From Thalassobius sp002708925 (GTDB lineage Bacteria; Pseudomonadota; Alphaproteobacteria; Rhodobacterales; Rhodobacteraceae), in contig NZ_JBNAGJ010000005.1 in the NCBI RefSeq assembly GCF_049803795.1, positions 62,001-126,000 on the forward strand: a stretch of 64,000 bases of DNA, written 5' to 3'. Made by a program: the position numbers and the translations under genes. Below, in pieces: positions 42,014 through 49,535 of this stretch (the stretch's first letter is position 1; the number at the start of each line of letters is the position of its first letter). The notes beneath the pieces are model-generated. The model was not told the DNA's origin and did no database searches. It saw only the letters and a list, made by a program, of their open reading frames with translations.

Positions 42014-43225
42014 CTAATTCAGGCGCTGCTCGACCCGGCGCATATAAAGCAGACACAGGAAGGCCGACAGGCTGGTCAGCGCCACCCCGACGGTCAGGGG
42101 CAGGGGCGTGTTGGTAAAGCTCAGCCCGACGGGGATTGCCATGGCTCCGGCCAGAACGGTCGCCACCGCGCCCGACACACTGGCCACCATGCCGGCGATA
42201 TGGCCCATTGGCTCCATCGTGATCGAGTTCAGATTGCCCAGCGTCAGCCCCGTCTGGAAAAACACCGAGGTCATCCAGGCGACAAACAGATAAAACCCGG
42301 CCTCTCCCAGCAGGCCCGACAGCCAGGCCAGGCTCATCAGGGTAGACAGAACAGCCTGCGCGCCCAGGGCGATGCTGGCCAGATTGCGCATCCCGAAACG
42401 CATCACCAGCGCCGCGTTCAGCAGGCTGGCCGAGCCAGACATCAGCGCCATTGCGGCAAACCAATAAGGAAAGCTGTCAGCCCGGCCAAAGGTGATGTCG
42501 AATATCGGGTGGATCAGCGTGATCGCCATGAACAGACTGCCAAAGGCCAGGGTCTGCGCCAGGATCGACAGGCGCACGGTGGGGTGGGCGAACATCTCTT
42601 GGATGGCGGCCATGATGACGGGCAGGCGCAGCGGACGGCGCTGTGCGGGGGGCAGGGATTCAGGCTGCCGCACCGCCAGCCACCCCGCCGAGAGCAGCGC
42701 AAACAGGATAAACGCGGCAAAAATCCCGCGCCATCCGGCCAGCGCAATGATCCCGGTGCCCATCAGCGGGGCGACGGCGGGGATCAGCGTGAACACCATC
42801 ATCACAAAGGACATGATCCGCGCCATATCACGCCCGGAATACAGGTCTCGGACAATCGCCAGCCCCACCACGCGCGGCCCGGCGGCGCCCAGCCCTTGCA
42901 GGAAACGCGCGATCAGGATCGGCTCCAGCCCCTGGGCGAAAAACGCGGCGGCGGCGGCCAGCGTATACAGCCCGGCCCCCAGCAGAATGATCGGTTTGCG
43001 CCCGAACGTGTCTGACAGCGGCCCGGTAAAGAACGTCCCCACGCCCATGCCCAGAACAAAGCTGGTCAGGATCAGCTGAGCGCGGTTCACATCCTCGGGG
43101 CTGAGCTCGGCAGCGATCTGAGGCAGGGCGGGCAGCATCGAATCGATGGAAAAGGCGATCGTTGCAAAAAGCGTCGCCAGAAGGGCAACGAATTCAACGC
43201 GGGACAGAGCGGGGCGGCTGGTCAT
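42014..43225 (-). CDS. Bcr/CflA family multidrug efflux MFS transporter
   Basis: This 403-residue inner-membrane protein has twelve predicted helices and MFS signatures: SIDSMLPALPQIAAEL in helix 1, GPLSDTFGRKPIILLGA between helices 2 and 3 (MFS motif A) and RFLQGLGAAGPRVVGLAIVRDLY with Arg in helix 4. These match the Bcr/CflA drug-resistance group. Drug range is unknown. ATG 43225 has AGGAAA 7 bases upstream. Confidence 0.9.
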   Translation of the reverse strand: MTSRPALSRVEFVALLATLFATIAFSIDSMLPALPQIAAELSPEDVNRAQLILTSFVLGMGVGTFFTGPLSDTFGRKPIILLGAGLYTLAAAAAFFAQGLEPILIARFLQGLGAAGPRVVGLAIVRDLYSGRDMARIMSFVMMVFTLIPAVAPLMGTGIIALAGWRGIFAAFILFALLSAGWLAVRQPESLPPAQRRPLRLPVIMAAIQEMFAHPTVRLSILAQTLAFGSLFMAITLIHPIFDITFGRADSFPYWFAAMALMSGSASLLNAALVMRFGMRNLASIALGAQAVLSTLMSLAWLSGLLGEAGFYLFVAWMTSVFFQTGLTLGNLNSITMEPMGHIAGMVASVSGAVATVLAGAMAIPVGLSFTNTPLPLTVGVALTSLSAFLCLLYMRRVEQRLN

Positions 43226-43303
43226 GGGATTTCCTGTATGCAACCCTTGGGCGCTAACATGGATTGCGGCGCGGGGCCATACAGGATTGCTACGGTGCTG
43301 TCC

Positions 43304-45340
43304 TCAGCCCCGCCGCCTGCGCCGCCGCCCGCCCGAGCCTTCGGACTTGGTGTTGAAACTGACCTGCGGCAGCGCCACCACCCGCGCCAGTTCGGGGAAA
43401 GGATCAGAGGCATGGGGGATCGCGTTGGCGGCGACGAAATGTTCCTGAAACCGCGGCTCGATCGCGGTTTCGATCTTGGTGATCTTGTGCACGGTCTGTT
43501 CGATCTCGGCCCTTGCCGCGATGTTGCACAGGGCGATACGCGCGCCCGTGCCGGCGGCGTTGCCCGCGCTTTGCACACGGTCCAGCGGGACATCGGGGAT
43601 CATCCCCAGCACCATCGCGTGTTTGGGGCTGATATGCGCGCCAAAGGCCCCGGCCAGCACCACACGGTCCACGGTATCGACGCCCATTTCGTCCATCAGC
43701 AGCCGCGCCCCGGCATAGAGCGCGGATTTGGCCAGCTGGATGGCGCGAATGTCGCCCTGGGTGACGGTGATCAGCGGGCCGCCCTCGGCCGTGCCATCAT
43801 GGATGACATAGGCATGGGTGCGCCCTTCGGCGATGCAGCGGGGCGTGCCGGTTTGTTCGGCCGAGCCGATCAGCCCCGAAGGATCCAGTAGCCCGGCGAT
43901 GCGCATTTCGGCGACGGCCTCGATGATGCCCGACCCGCAAATCCCCGTGATGCCCGTCGCCGCCGAGGCCTGGGCAAACCCAGCATCGTCCGACCACATA
44001 TCCACGCCGATGATGCGGAAACGCGGCTCTTTGGTGGTGGGGTCGATCTCGATCCGTTCAATGGCGCCGGGGGCCGCGCGCTGGCCTGAGCTGATCTGCG
44101 CGCCTTCGAACGCGGGGCCCGTGGGGGATGAACAGGCCAGCACGCGGGTCGTATTGCCCAGCAGGATTTCCGCATTGGTGCCTACATCAACAATAAGCGC
44201 CAGGTCTTTGGATTTATTAGGTTCTTCTGACAGGGACACGGCAGCCGCATCGGCCCCCACATGGCCGGCGATACAAGGCAGAACATAGACCTGCGCACGC
44301 GGGTTCAGCGCGCTTAGATCCAGCTGCGCGGCGGGCAGCGACAGGCTGTCCGAGGTCGCCAGCGCAAAGGGCGCCTGGCCCAGTTCCACCGGATCAATGC
44401 CCAGCAGCAAATGGTGCATGACGGGGTTGCAGACAAAGGTGGCCTCGACCAGCAGGGCAGGATCAATCTGCGCTTCGCTGCACAGATCGGTGGCCAGATC
44501 GTTCAGCGCGGTGCGCACGGCGGCTGTCATTTCTGCATCGCCGCCGGGGTTCATCATCGCATAGGAGACGCGGCTCATCAGATCCTCGCCAAAGCGGATC
44601 TGCGGGTTCATCAGCCCGGACGAGGCGATCACCGTGCCGGTTTGCAGATCGCACAGATGCGCGGCGATGGTGGTCGAGCCCAGATCAATCGCCAGCCCGT
44701 AAAGACCGCTGTCATGCAGGCCGGGCCAGACCTCAATCAGGCGGGGGGCTGTGCCGGTGTGATCGTGATGCAGGGCAACGGTGACCTGCCAGTTGCCCTT
44801 GCGCAGGGTGGGTTGCAGCTTGGACAGGATGGACAGATCGGCGCGCAGATCGTCAATCTGCCATTGATCGCGCAGGGCTGCCTTCAGCCGTTCGAAATCG
44901 CCGGTGGGGACGTGCATGTCGGGCTGAGCGACCTCGACGAAATACAGCCGCGTGGCCGGGTCCATGGTGATGGCGCGGGCGCTGGCGGCCTTGCGGATCA
45001 CCTGTTTATGGACCTGGGATTCGGGGGGCACGTCGATGACGATATCGCCCTGCACGGTGGCCTGACAGCCCAGGCGGCGGCCCTTGGCCAGGCCGCGTTT
45101 GTCGTCATAGCGCTGCTCGACCGCGTTCCATTCGGACAGGGCGTTTTCCTGCACGGTGACGCCATGTTTGGGGAATTCGCCATAAGACGGGGTGATCTGG
45201 CATTTCGAGCAGATGCCCCGCCCGCCGCAGACCGAATCCAGATCGACGCCCAGCTGGCGGGCGGCTGTCAGAACCGGAGTGCCCACAGGAAAGCGCCCGC
45301 GTTTGCCGGAAGGGGTGAAGATGACGAGAGGATCGGTCAT
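43304..45340 (-). CDS. RACE/RamA-like ferredoxin-ASKHA protein, corrinoid reductive activator
   Basis: The 678-residue protein has an N-terminal 2Fe-2S ferredoxin domain (Cys38, Cys44, Cys47 and Cys92 as C-X5-C-X2-C-X44-C), a linker and middle domain, and a C-terminal ASKHA ATPase domain (DUF4445) beginning around residue 215 (GLYGLAIDLGSTTIAAHL). It matches RamA/RACE proteins that use ATP to reduce Co(II) corrinoids back to Co(I). In Phaeobacter relatives a protein of this type supports a split methionine synthase that lacks the reactivation domain. A role here with MetH fragments or with the MttB-like protein is possible. The C-terminus is a run of Arg and Gly (GSGGRRRRRRG). Confidence 0.85.
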   Translation of the reverse strand: MTDPLVIFTPSGKRGRFPVGTPVLTAARQLGVDLDSVCGGRGICSKCQITPSYGEFPKHGVTVQENALSEWNAVEQRYDDKRGLAKGRRLGCQATVQGDIVIDVPPESQVHKQVIRKAASARAITMDPATRLYFVEVAQPDMHVPTGDFERLKAALRDQWQIDDLRADLSILSKLQPTLRKGNWQVTVALHHDHTGTAPRLIEVWPGLHDSGLYGLAIDLGSTTIAAHLCDLQTGTVIASSGLMNPQIRFGEDLMSRVSYAMMNPGGDAEMTAAVRTALNDLATDLCSEAQIDPALLVEATFVCNPVMHHLLLGIDPVELGQAPFALATSDSLSLPAAQLDLSALNPRAQVYVLPCIAGHVGADAAAVSLSEEPNKSKDLALIVDVGTNAEILLGNTTRVLACSSPTGPAFEGAQISSGQRAAPGAIERIEIDPTTKEPRFRIIGVDMWSDDAGFAQASAATGITGICGSGIIEAVAEMRIAGLLDPSGLIGSAEQTGTPRCIAEGRTHAYVIHDGTAEGGPLITVTQGDIRAIQLAKSALYAGARLLMDEMGVDTVDRVVLAGAFGAHISPKHAMVLGMIPDVPLDRVQSAGNAAGTGARIALCNIAARAEIEQTVHKITKIETAIEPRFQEHFVAANAIPHASDPFPELARVVALPQVSFNTKSEGSGGRRRRRRG

Positions 45341-45471
45341 GAGGCAGGCCTTGGGTGTTCGCGTTGCGGCGGATCATAGGGTGTCTGCGCGCGAAGGAAA
45401 GCCGGGAAACGGCATTTGCAGCGCGCGGCGCGTCATTGCGGGGCTGGGGGGCATGGGAGGGGACGGGTGCC

Positions 45472-45501
45472 TCCGGCGGGAGTATTGTCAGAGCAAAGAA
45501 G
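45472..45501. repeat. Possible partial copy of the palindromic repeat
   Basis: CTCCGGCGGGAGTATT followed by GTCAGAGCAAAGAAG resembles one arm of the intergenic repeat (GAGTATTT-N2-ATCAGAAAGAA) with several differences. No inverted partner is seen. It lies at the 3' end of the ureohydrolase gene upstream of the RACE gene, again between genes. Confidence 0.45.
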
Positions 45502-45504
45502 CGC

Positions 45505-46461
45505 TTAGCGGTGGCCTTTGGCGTGGAAGATGAAGCCCAGGGTGTTGAGCAGGATTTGCGCGGCCAGGATCGCGGTGGAGCCGGTGGGGTCATAGTCGGG
45601 GGCGACCTCGACCAGGTCGATGCCGACGATCTGGTGGTTTTGGGCGACTTGCTGGAGCAGTTCGAGCACCTCGTAATAGAGAAAGCCGCCGTGGCTGGGG
45701 GTGCCGGTGCCGGGGGCGATCGAGGGGCAGAAGGCGTCAATGTCTAGGGTGATGTAGACGGGGGATTTGGCCGGGATGCGAGCGGCCAGGGCTTGGGGGC
45801 CGAGGGCGCGGGCCTGACGAACCGAAAGGATGTCCGAACCCATTTTGCGGGCGTCCTCGTAGCCTTCGCGGGCGGTGGACGAGACATTGCGGATGCCAAC
45901 CTGGGTCAGGCCGGTGACATAGGGCTGTTCGGCGGCGCGGCGCATCGGGTTGCCATGGCCGTGGCGCACGCCGTGGCGTTCGTCCACGAAATCCAGGTGG
46001 GCGTCGATTTGCAGGATGTGGAACGGGCCCTGAGTGTCGAAGGCGCGGATGCAGGGGATGTTGACCGAGTGGTCACCACCGATGGTGACGGGCAGGGCCT
46101 TGGCGGCCAGCGCCGCGCGGACGGCGGTTTCGATATTGGCGTGGGATTTTTCGGTATCGGTGTGGACGATATCAGCATCGCCCATATCCACGATCCGGAC
46201 CGAGCCGGGCAGATAGGTAGCGTCGTCTTCGTGATCATAGGCACCGGCATGGCCGAAGCTGAACAGGGTCGAGGCTTCGCGGACCGCACGCGGGCCGAAC
46301 CGCGCGCCTGAACGCCATTGCGTGCCAAAATCGAAGGGGGCGCCGATGATGGCCACATCTGCATCCAACTGGCCCCAATCGGGCTGGTAGGGCCGTTTGC
46401 CGAAGGTCGCAATGCCGACAAAAGGCAGATCCAGTCTGCCGTTTTCATATCCGTGTGCCAT
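45505..46461 (-). CDS. Agmatinase-family ureohydrolase
   Basis: The 318-residue protein is a member of the arginase/agmatinase family that hydrolyses guanidino groups using two manganese ions. Metal-ligand motifs are GGDHSV (His), QIDAHLDF (Asp-X-His-X-Asp), and DIDAFCPS (Asp-X-Asp). It fits agmatinase (SpeB) or related guanidinobutyrase-type enzymes, which cannot be separated here. Start ATG 46461 has GGGGA 7 bases upstream; an ATG 27 bases earlier has none. The stop is followed by a repeat arm. Confidence 0.88.
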   Translation of the reverse strand: MAHGYENGRLDLPFVGIATFGKRPYQPDWGQLDADVAIIGAPFDFGTQWRSGARFGPRAVREASTLFSFGHAGAYDHEDDATYLPGSVRIVDMGDADIVHTDTEKSHANIETAVRAALAAKALPVTIGGDHSVNIPCIRAFDTQGPFHILQIDAHLDFVDERHGVRHGHGNPMRRAAEQPYVTGLTQVGIRNVSSTAREGYEDARKMGSDILSVRQARALGPQALAARIPAKSPVYITLDIDAFCPSIAPGTGTPSHGGFLYYEVLELLQQVAQNHQIVGIDLVEVAPDYDPTGSTAILAAQILLNTLGFIFHAKGHR

Positions 46462-46784
46462 GTGTCGTCCCCATCTGGTCTGGCCCAAGCATGGCCGCGC
46501 TTGGCCCTGGGGGCAATATCCCTTTGGCGCTGCGCCATTTGTTGTGGGGGGAATGAGTATTTGGGATCAGAAAGAAACCAGATTATGAGTTTAAGAGCGG
46601 GCGTGAGCCCTCATGACCGCGAATGCCGCTTCTTTCTGATGAAAATACTCATCTCCCGTCGGTGCAGCAGGGGCAGGCATTTAGAAGGCGTGGTGACGCA
46701 TGATCCCGTTTGGGGCTTTTCTTTTGGGCGGATACATGAGAAAGGGACGTGCCAACACCGATCCCCATTTTCCTGGAGTCCCAA
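46462..46784. other. 323-bp intergenic region before guaB
   Basis: This is the longest stretch without a gene. It holds the second palindromic repeat (46555-46650) and a leader before guaB with TGGAG 7 bases from its ATG. I see no convincing promoter or riboswitch; a possible -10-like GATACAT lies at 46731. No ORF with a credible product is present. Confidence 0.6.
46555..46650. repeat. Palindromic intergenic repeat, copy 2
   Basis: GAGTATTT-GGG-ATCAGAAAGAA wait-free arms at 46555-46576 and their inverse at 46630-46650 form an inverted repeat around a 53-base spacer. Two further flanking bases also pair, giving ATGAGTATTT outside. Arms match copy 1 (40563-40652) in sequence, orientation and spacing, while the spacers differ. 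The copy lies in a gap between divergent genes. Confidence 0.8.
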
Positions 46785-48233
46785 ATGGAAATTCGTGAGG
46801 CCCTTACCTTCGATGATGTTCTTCTGGTTCCTGCCGCATCCAGCGTGCTGCCTTCGACGGCAGATACGCGCACGCGGGTGACCAAATCGATTGGATTGAA
46901 TATTCCGCTGCTCAGTTCCGCGATGGATACCGTGACCGAGGCACGGATGGCGATCGCGATGGCTCAGGCTGGCGGTATGGGCGTGATCCACAAAAACCTG
47001 ACCGTGGATGAGCAGGCCCAAGAGGTGCGCCGGGTCAAGCGGTTTGAATCGGGGATCGTCTATAACCCGGTAACGCTGACCGCGAACCAGACTCTGGCGG
47101 ATGCCAAGGCGCTGGTCGAGCGTTACAATTTCACCGGGTTTCCGGTGGTGGATGAAAACGGTCTTGTCGTTGGCATCCTGACCAATCGGGATATGCGGTT
47201 TGCCAGCTCGGATGACATGCCCGTGTCTGAGATGATGACCAGCAACGATCTGGCCATGCTGGCCGAGCCCGCCGATCTGGATGAGGCCAAGAGCCTGATG
47301 AAGGCGCGCCGCATCGAAAAGCTGCTGGTGCATGACGGCCAGGGCAAGCTGACCGGCCTGCTGACGCTGAAAGACACGGAAATGGCCGTGCTGAACCCCA
47401 CCGCCTGCAAGGATCAGCTGGGCCGTCTGCGCGTGGCGGCGGCCACGGGCGTGGGCGCGGCGGGCTATGAGCGCTCTGAGGCGCTGGTGGATGCCGGTGT
47501 GGATATTCTGGTGGTGGACACCGCACATGGCCATTCCGAAGGCGTGCTGGAGGCCGTCAAACGCGCCAAGAGCCTGTCCAACGAGATCCAGGTGATTGCC
47601 GGCAACGTCGCCACGGGCGAGGCAACCCGCGCTCTGATCGAGTCCGGTGCCGATGCGGTGAAGGTGGGGATCGGGCCGGGCTCGATCTGCACCACGCGGA
47701 TGGTGGCCGGTGTGGGTGTGCCGCAGCTGACGGCGATCATGGATTGCGCCAAGGCCGCCGGGGACACTCCGGTGATTGCCGATGGCGGCATCAAGTTTTC
47801 GGGCGATTTTGCCAAGGCCATTGCGGCGGGGGCCTCTTGTGCCATGGTTGGCTCGATGATTGCGGGCACCGATGAAAGTCCGGGCGAGGTGATCCTGTAT
47901 CAGGGTCGCTCGTTCAAATCCTATCGCGGGATGGGGTCTTTGGGGGCGATGGCGCGGGGCTCGGCCGATCGTTATTTCCAGAAGGACGCGGCCAGCGATA
48001 AGCTGGTTCCCGAAGGGATCGAAGGCCAGGTGCCCTATAAAGGCCCGGCCAACACTGTCATTCACCAGCTGGTGGGTGGGCTGCGCGCGGCGATGGGCTA
48101 TACTGGCAATGGAACTGTCGAAGAAATGCGCAAAAACAGCTCTTTCGTGAAGATCACCAATGCCGGTCTGACTGAAAGCCATGTGCATGATGTGCAGATC
48201 ACCCGTGAAAGCCCGAATTATCGCGTTGGGTGA
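46785..48233 (+). CDS. guaB: IMP dehydrogenase
   Basis: GuaB oxidises IMP to XMP with NAD in guanine nucleotide synthesis. The 482-residue protein has the family start EIREALTFDDVLLVPA, two CBS domains inserted at about residues 95-210 (TLADAKALVERYNFTGFPVVDE), and the catalytic loop GPGSICTTRMVAGVGVPQ with the catalytic Cys. The flap RGMGSLGAMARGSADRYFQ follows. I chose ATG 46785 with GGAG 7 bases upstream; a frame beginning 36 bases earlier has no site. The rsmB-like gene follows 37 bases later. Confidence 0.97.
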   Translation: MEIREALTFDDVLLVPAASSVLPSTADTRTRVTKSIGLNIPLLSSAMDTVTEARMAIAMAQAGGMGVIHKNLTVDEQAQEVRRVKRFESGIVYNPVTLTANQTLADAKALVERYNFTGFPVVDENGLVVGILTNRDMRFASSDDMPVSEMMTSNDLAMLAEPADLDEAKSLMKARRIEKLLVHDGQGKLTGLLTLKDTEMAVLNPTACKDQLGRLRVAAATGVGAAGYERSEALVDAGVDILVVDTAHGHSEGVLEAVKRAKSLSNEIQVIAGNVATGEATRALIESGADAVKVGIGPGSICTTRMVAGVGVPQLTAIMDCAKAAGDTPVIADGGIKFSGDFAKAIAAGASCAMVGSMIAGTDESPGEVILYQGRSFKSYRGMGSLGAMARGSADRYFQKDAASDKLVPEGIEGQVPYKGPANTVIHQLVGGLRAAMGYTGNGTVEEMRKNSSFVKITNAGLTESHVHDVQITRESPNYRVG

Positions 48234-48270
48234 TATTTCAATTGCTTACGCGGCAAAGTTAAGGTGATAC

Positions 48271-49440
48271 ATGACGCCCGAGGCCCGAATTGACACGGCG
48301 GCCCTGCTCTTGGATCAAATTCTGGCAGGGACTTCGGCCGAGAAAGCGCTAACCGCCTGGGCGCGGCGCTCTCGGTTTGCCGGGTCCAAGGATCGGGCGG
48401 CCATTCGCGATCACGTGTTCGAGGCCCTGCGGTGCAAGCGCTCTTTTGCGGCTTTGGGTGGGGCGCTCAACGGGCGCGGCCTGATGGTGGGCCTGTTGCG
48501 CGCGGCGGGGGTGGACCCCCAGACGGTTTTCACCGGCCAGGGCCATGCGCCTTCTGTGCTCAGCCCCCAAGAACTGGCGCGCGGCCAGCAGCCCGATGCG
48601 GCCGAGGCCTGGGATCTGCCCGACTGGCTGATTGCGCGTTTTCAGGACTCTCTGGGTGATCAAGCCTTTGATGTTTCACAGGTTTCCCGGCATCGCGCGC
48701 CTGTCATGCTGCGGGTGAATCTGCGCAAATCCACGGTGGCGCAGGCGATTGAAATCTTGGCTCGGGACGGGGTGCGCGCGCAGGTGACGCAGATGTCTCC
48801 GACGGCTCTGTTGGTGACCGAAGGGCCCCGGCGGATCAATGCTTCCGAGGCGTATCGTACGGGGCTGGTCGAATTGCAGGACGGGGCCTCGCAGGCTGTG
48901 GTGGACATGCTGCCGCTGCGCGATGGGATGCGCGTTCTGGACTACTGCGCGGGCGGTGGCGGTAAGACGCTGGCGATGGCGGGGCGCGCGCAGGCCGCGT
49001 TCTTTGCCCATGACGTCAACATGCGCCGCCTGAAGGATCTGCCCCAGCGATCTGAACGCGCTGGTGTTTCGGTAAAGCTATTAGATCGTAATGAGTTGCA
49101 GGGCAAAGCTCATTTCGATCTGGTGCTTTGCGACGCGCCGTGCTCGGGCAGTGGTGCCTGGCGCCGCAGCCCCGAAGGCAAGTGGGATTTGACCCCTGAG
49201 AGGTTGCAGGAATTGACCGGAATTCAGGCCTCGATTCTGGAAGAGGCGCATCCTCTGGTGTCCGAAGGCGGGACGCTGGCCTATGCGACCTGTTCGGTTC
49301 TGGCCGAAGAAAACATGGCTCAGATCACCCGGTTTCTGGGCCGGCATCCAGAGTGGAGCCTGACCTGCGCGCAGCATTGGCTGCCGGGCACGGAAGGCGA
49401 CGGGTTTTACGCCGCGTGCTTGACCCGCCGCGTAAAGTAA
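48271..49440 (+). CDS. RsmB/NOL1-type rRNA (cytosine-5) methyltransferase
   Basis: The 389-residue protein has an N-terminal RsmB-like NusB-type region and the C-terminal SAM-dependent methyltransferase domain. Motifs are VLDYCAGGGGKTLAMA (SAM binding), LVLCDAPCSGSGAWRRSP with one catalytic Cys in the PC motif and YATCSVLAEEN with the second Cys in TCS. The family methylates C5 of cytosine in 16S rRNA. The position after guaB is common in Rhodobacteraceae. Exact target is inferred from family. Confidence 0.9.
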   Translation: MTPEARIDTAALLLDQILAGTSAEKALTAWARRSRFAGSKDRAAIRDHVFEALRCKRSFAALGGALNGRGLMVGLLRAAGVDPQTVFTGQGHAPSVLSPQELARGQQPDAAEAWDLPDWLIARFQDSLGDQAFDVSQVSRHRAPVMLRVNLRKSTVAQAIEILARDGVRAQVTQMSPTALLVTEGPRRINASEAYRTGLVELQDGASQAVVDMLPLRDGMRVLDYCAGGGGKTLAMAGRAQAAFFAHDVNMRRLKDLPQRSERAGVSVKLLDRNELQGKAHFDLVLCDAPCSGSGAWRRSPEGKWDLTPERLQELTGIQASILEEAHPLVSEGGTLAYATCSVLAEENMAQITRFLGRHPEWSLTCAQHWLPGTEGDGFYAACLTRRVK

Positions 49441-49467
49441 CGCAACCATAGAGAGAAGTGGTGCGCG

Positions 49468-49482
49468 TTAAGCGCTGATTAA
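49468..49482 (+). promoter_or_regulatory. Perfect CtrA box upstream of cckA
   Basis: TTAA-GCGCTGA-TTAA matches the CtrA consensus TTAA-N7-TTAA exactly. It lies 53 bp before the cckA ATG, in the promoter region, so CtrA may control its own upstream kinase. Confidence 0.7.
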
Positions 49483-49535
49483 CCGTTCCGCGCTGACATT
49501 GTCGGAACCGGAGAATCAATGGCGGATCAACAGGC

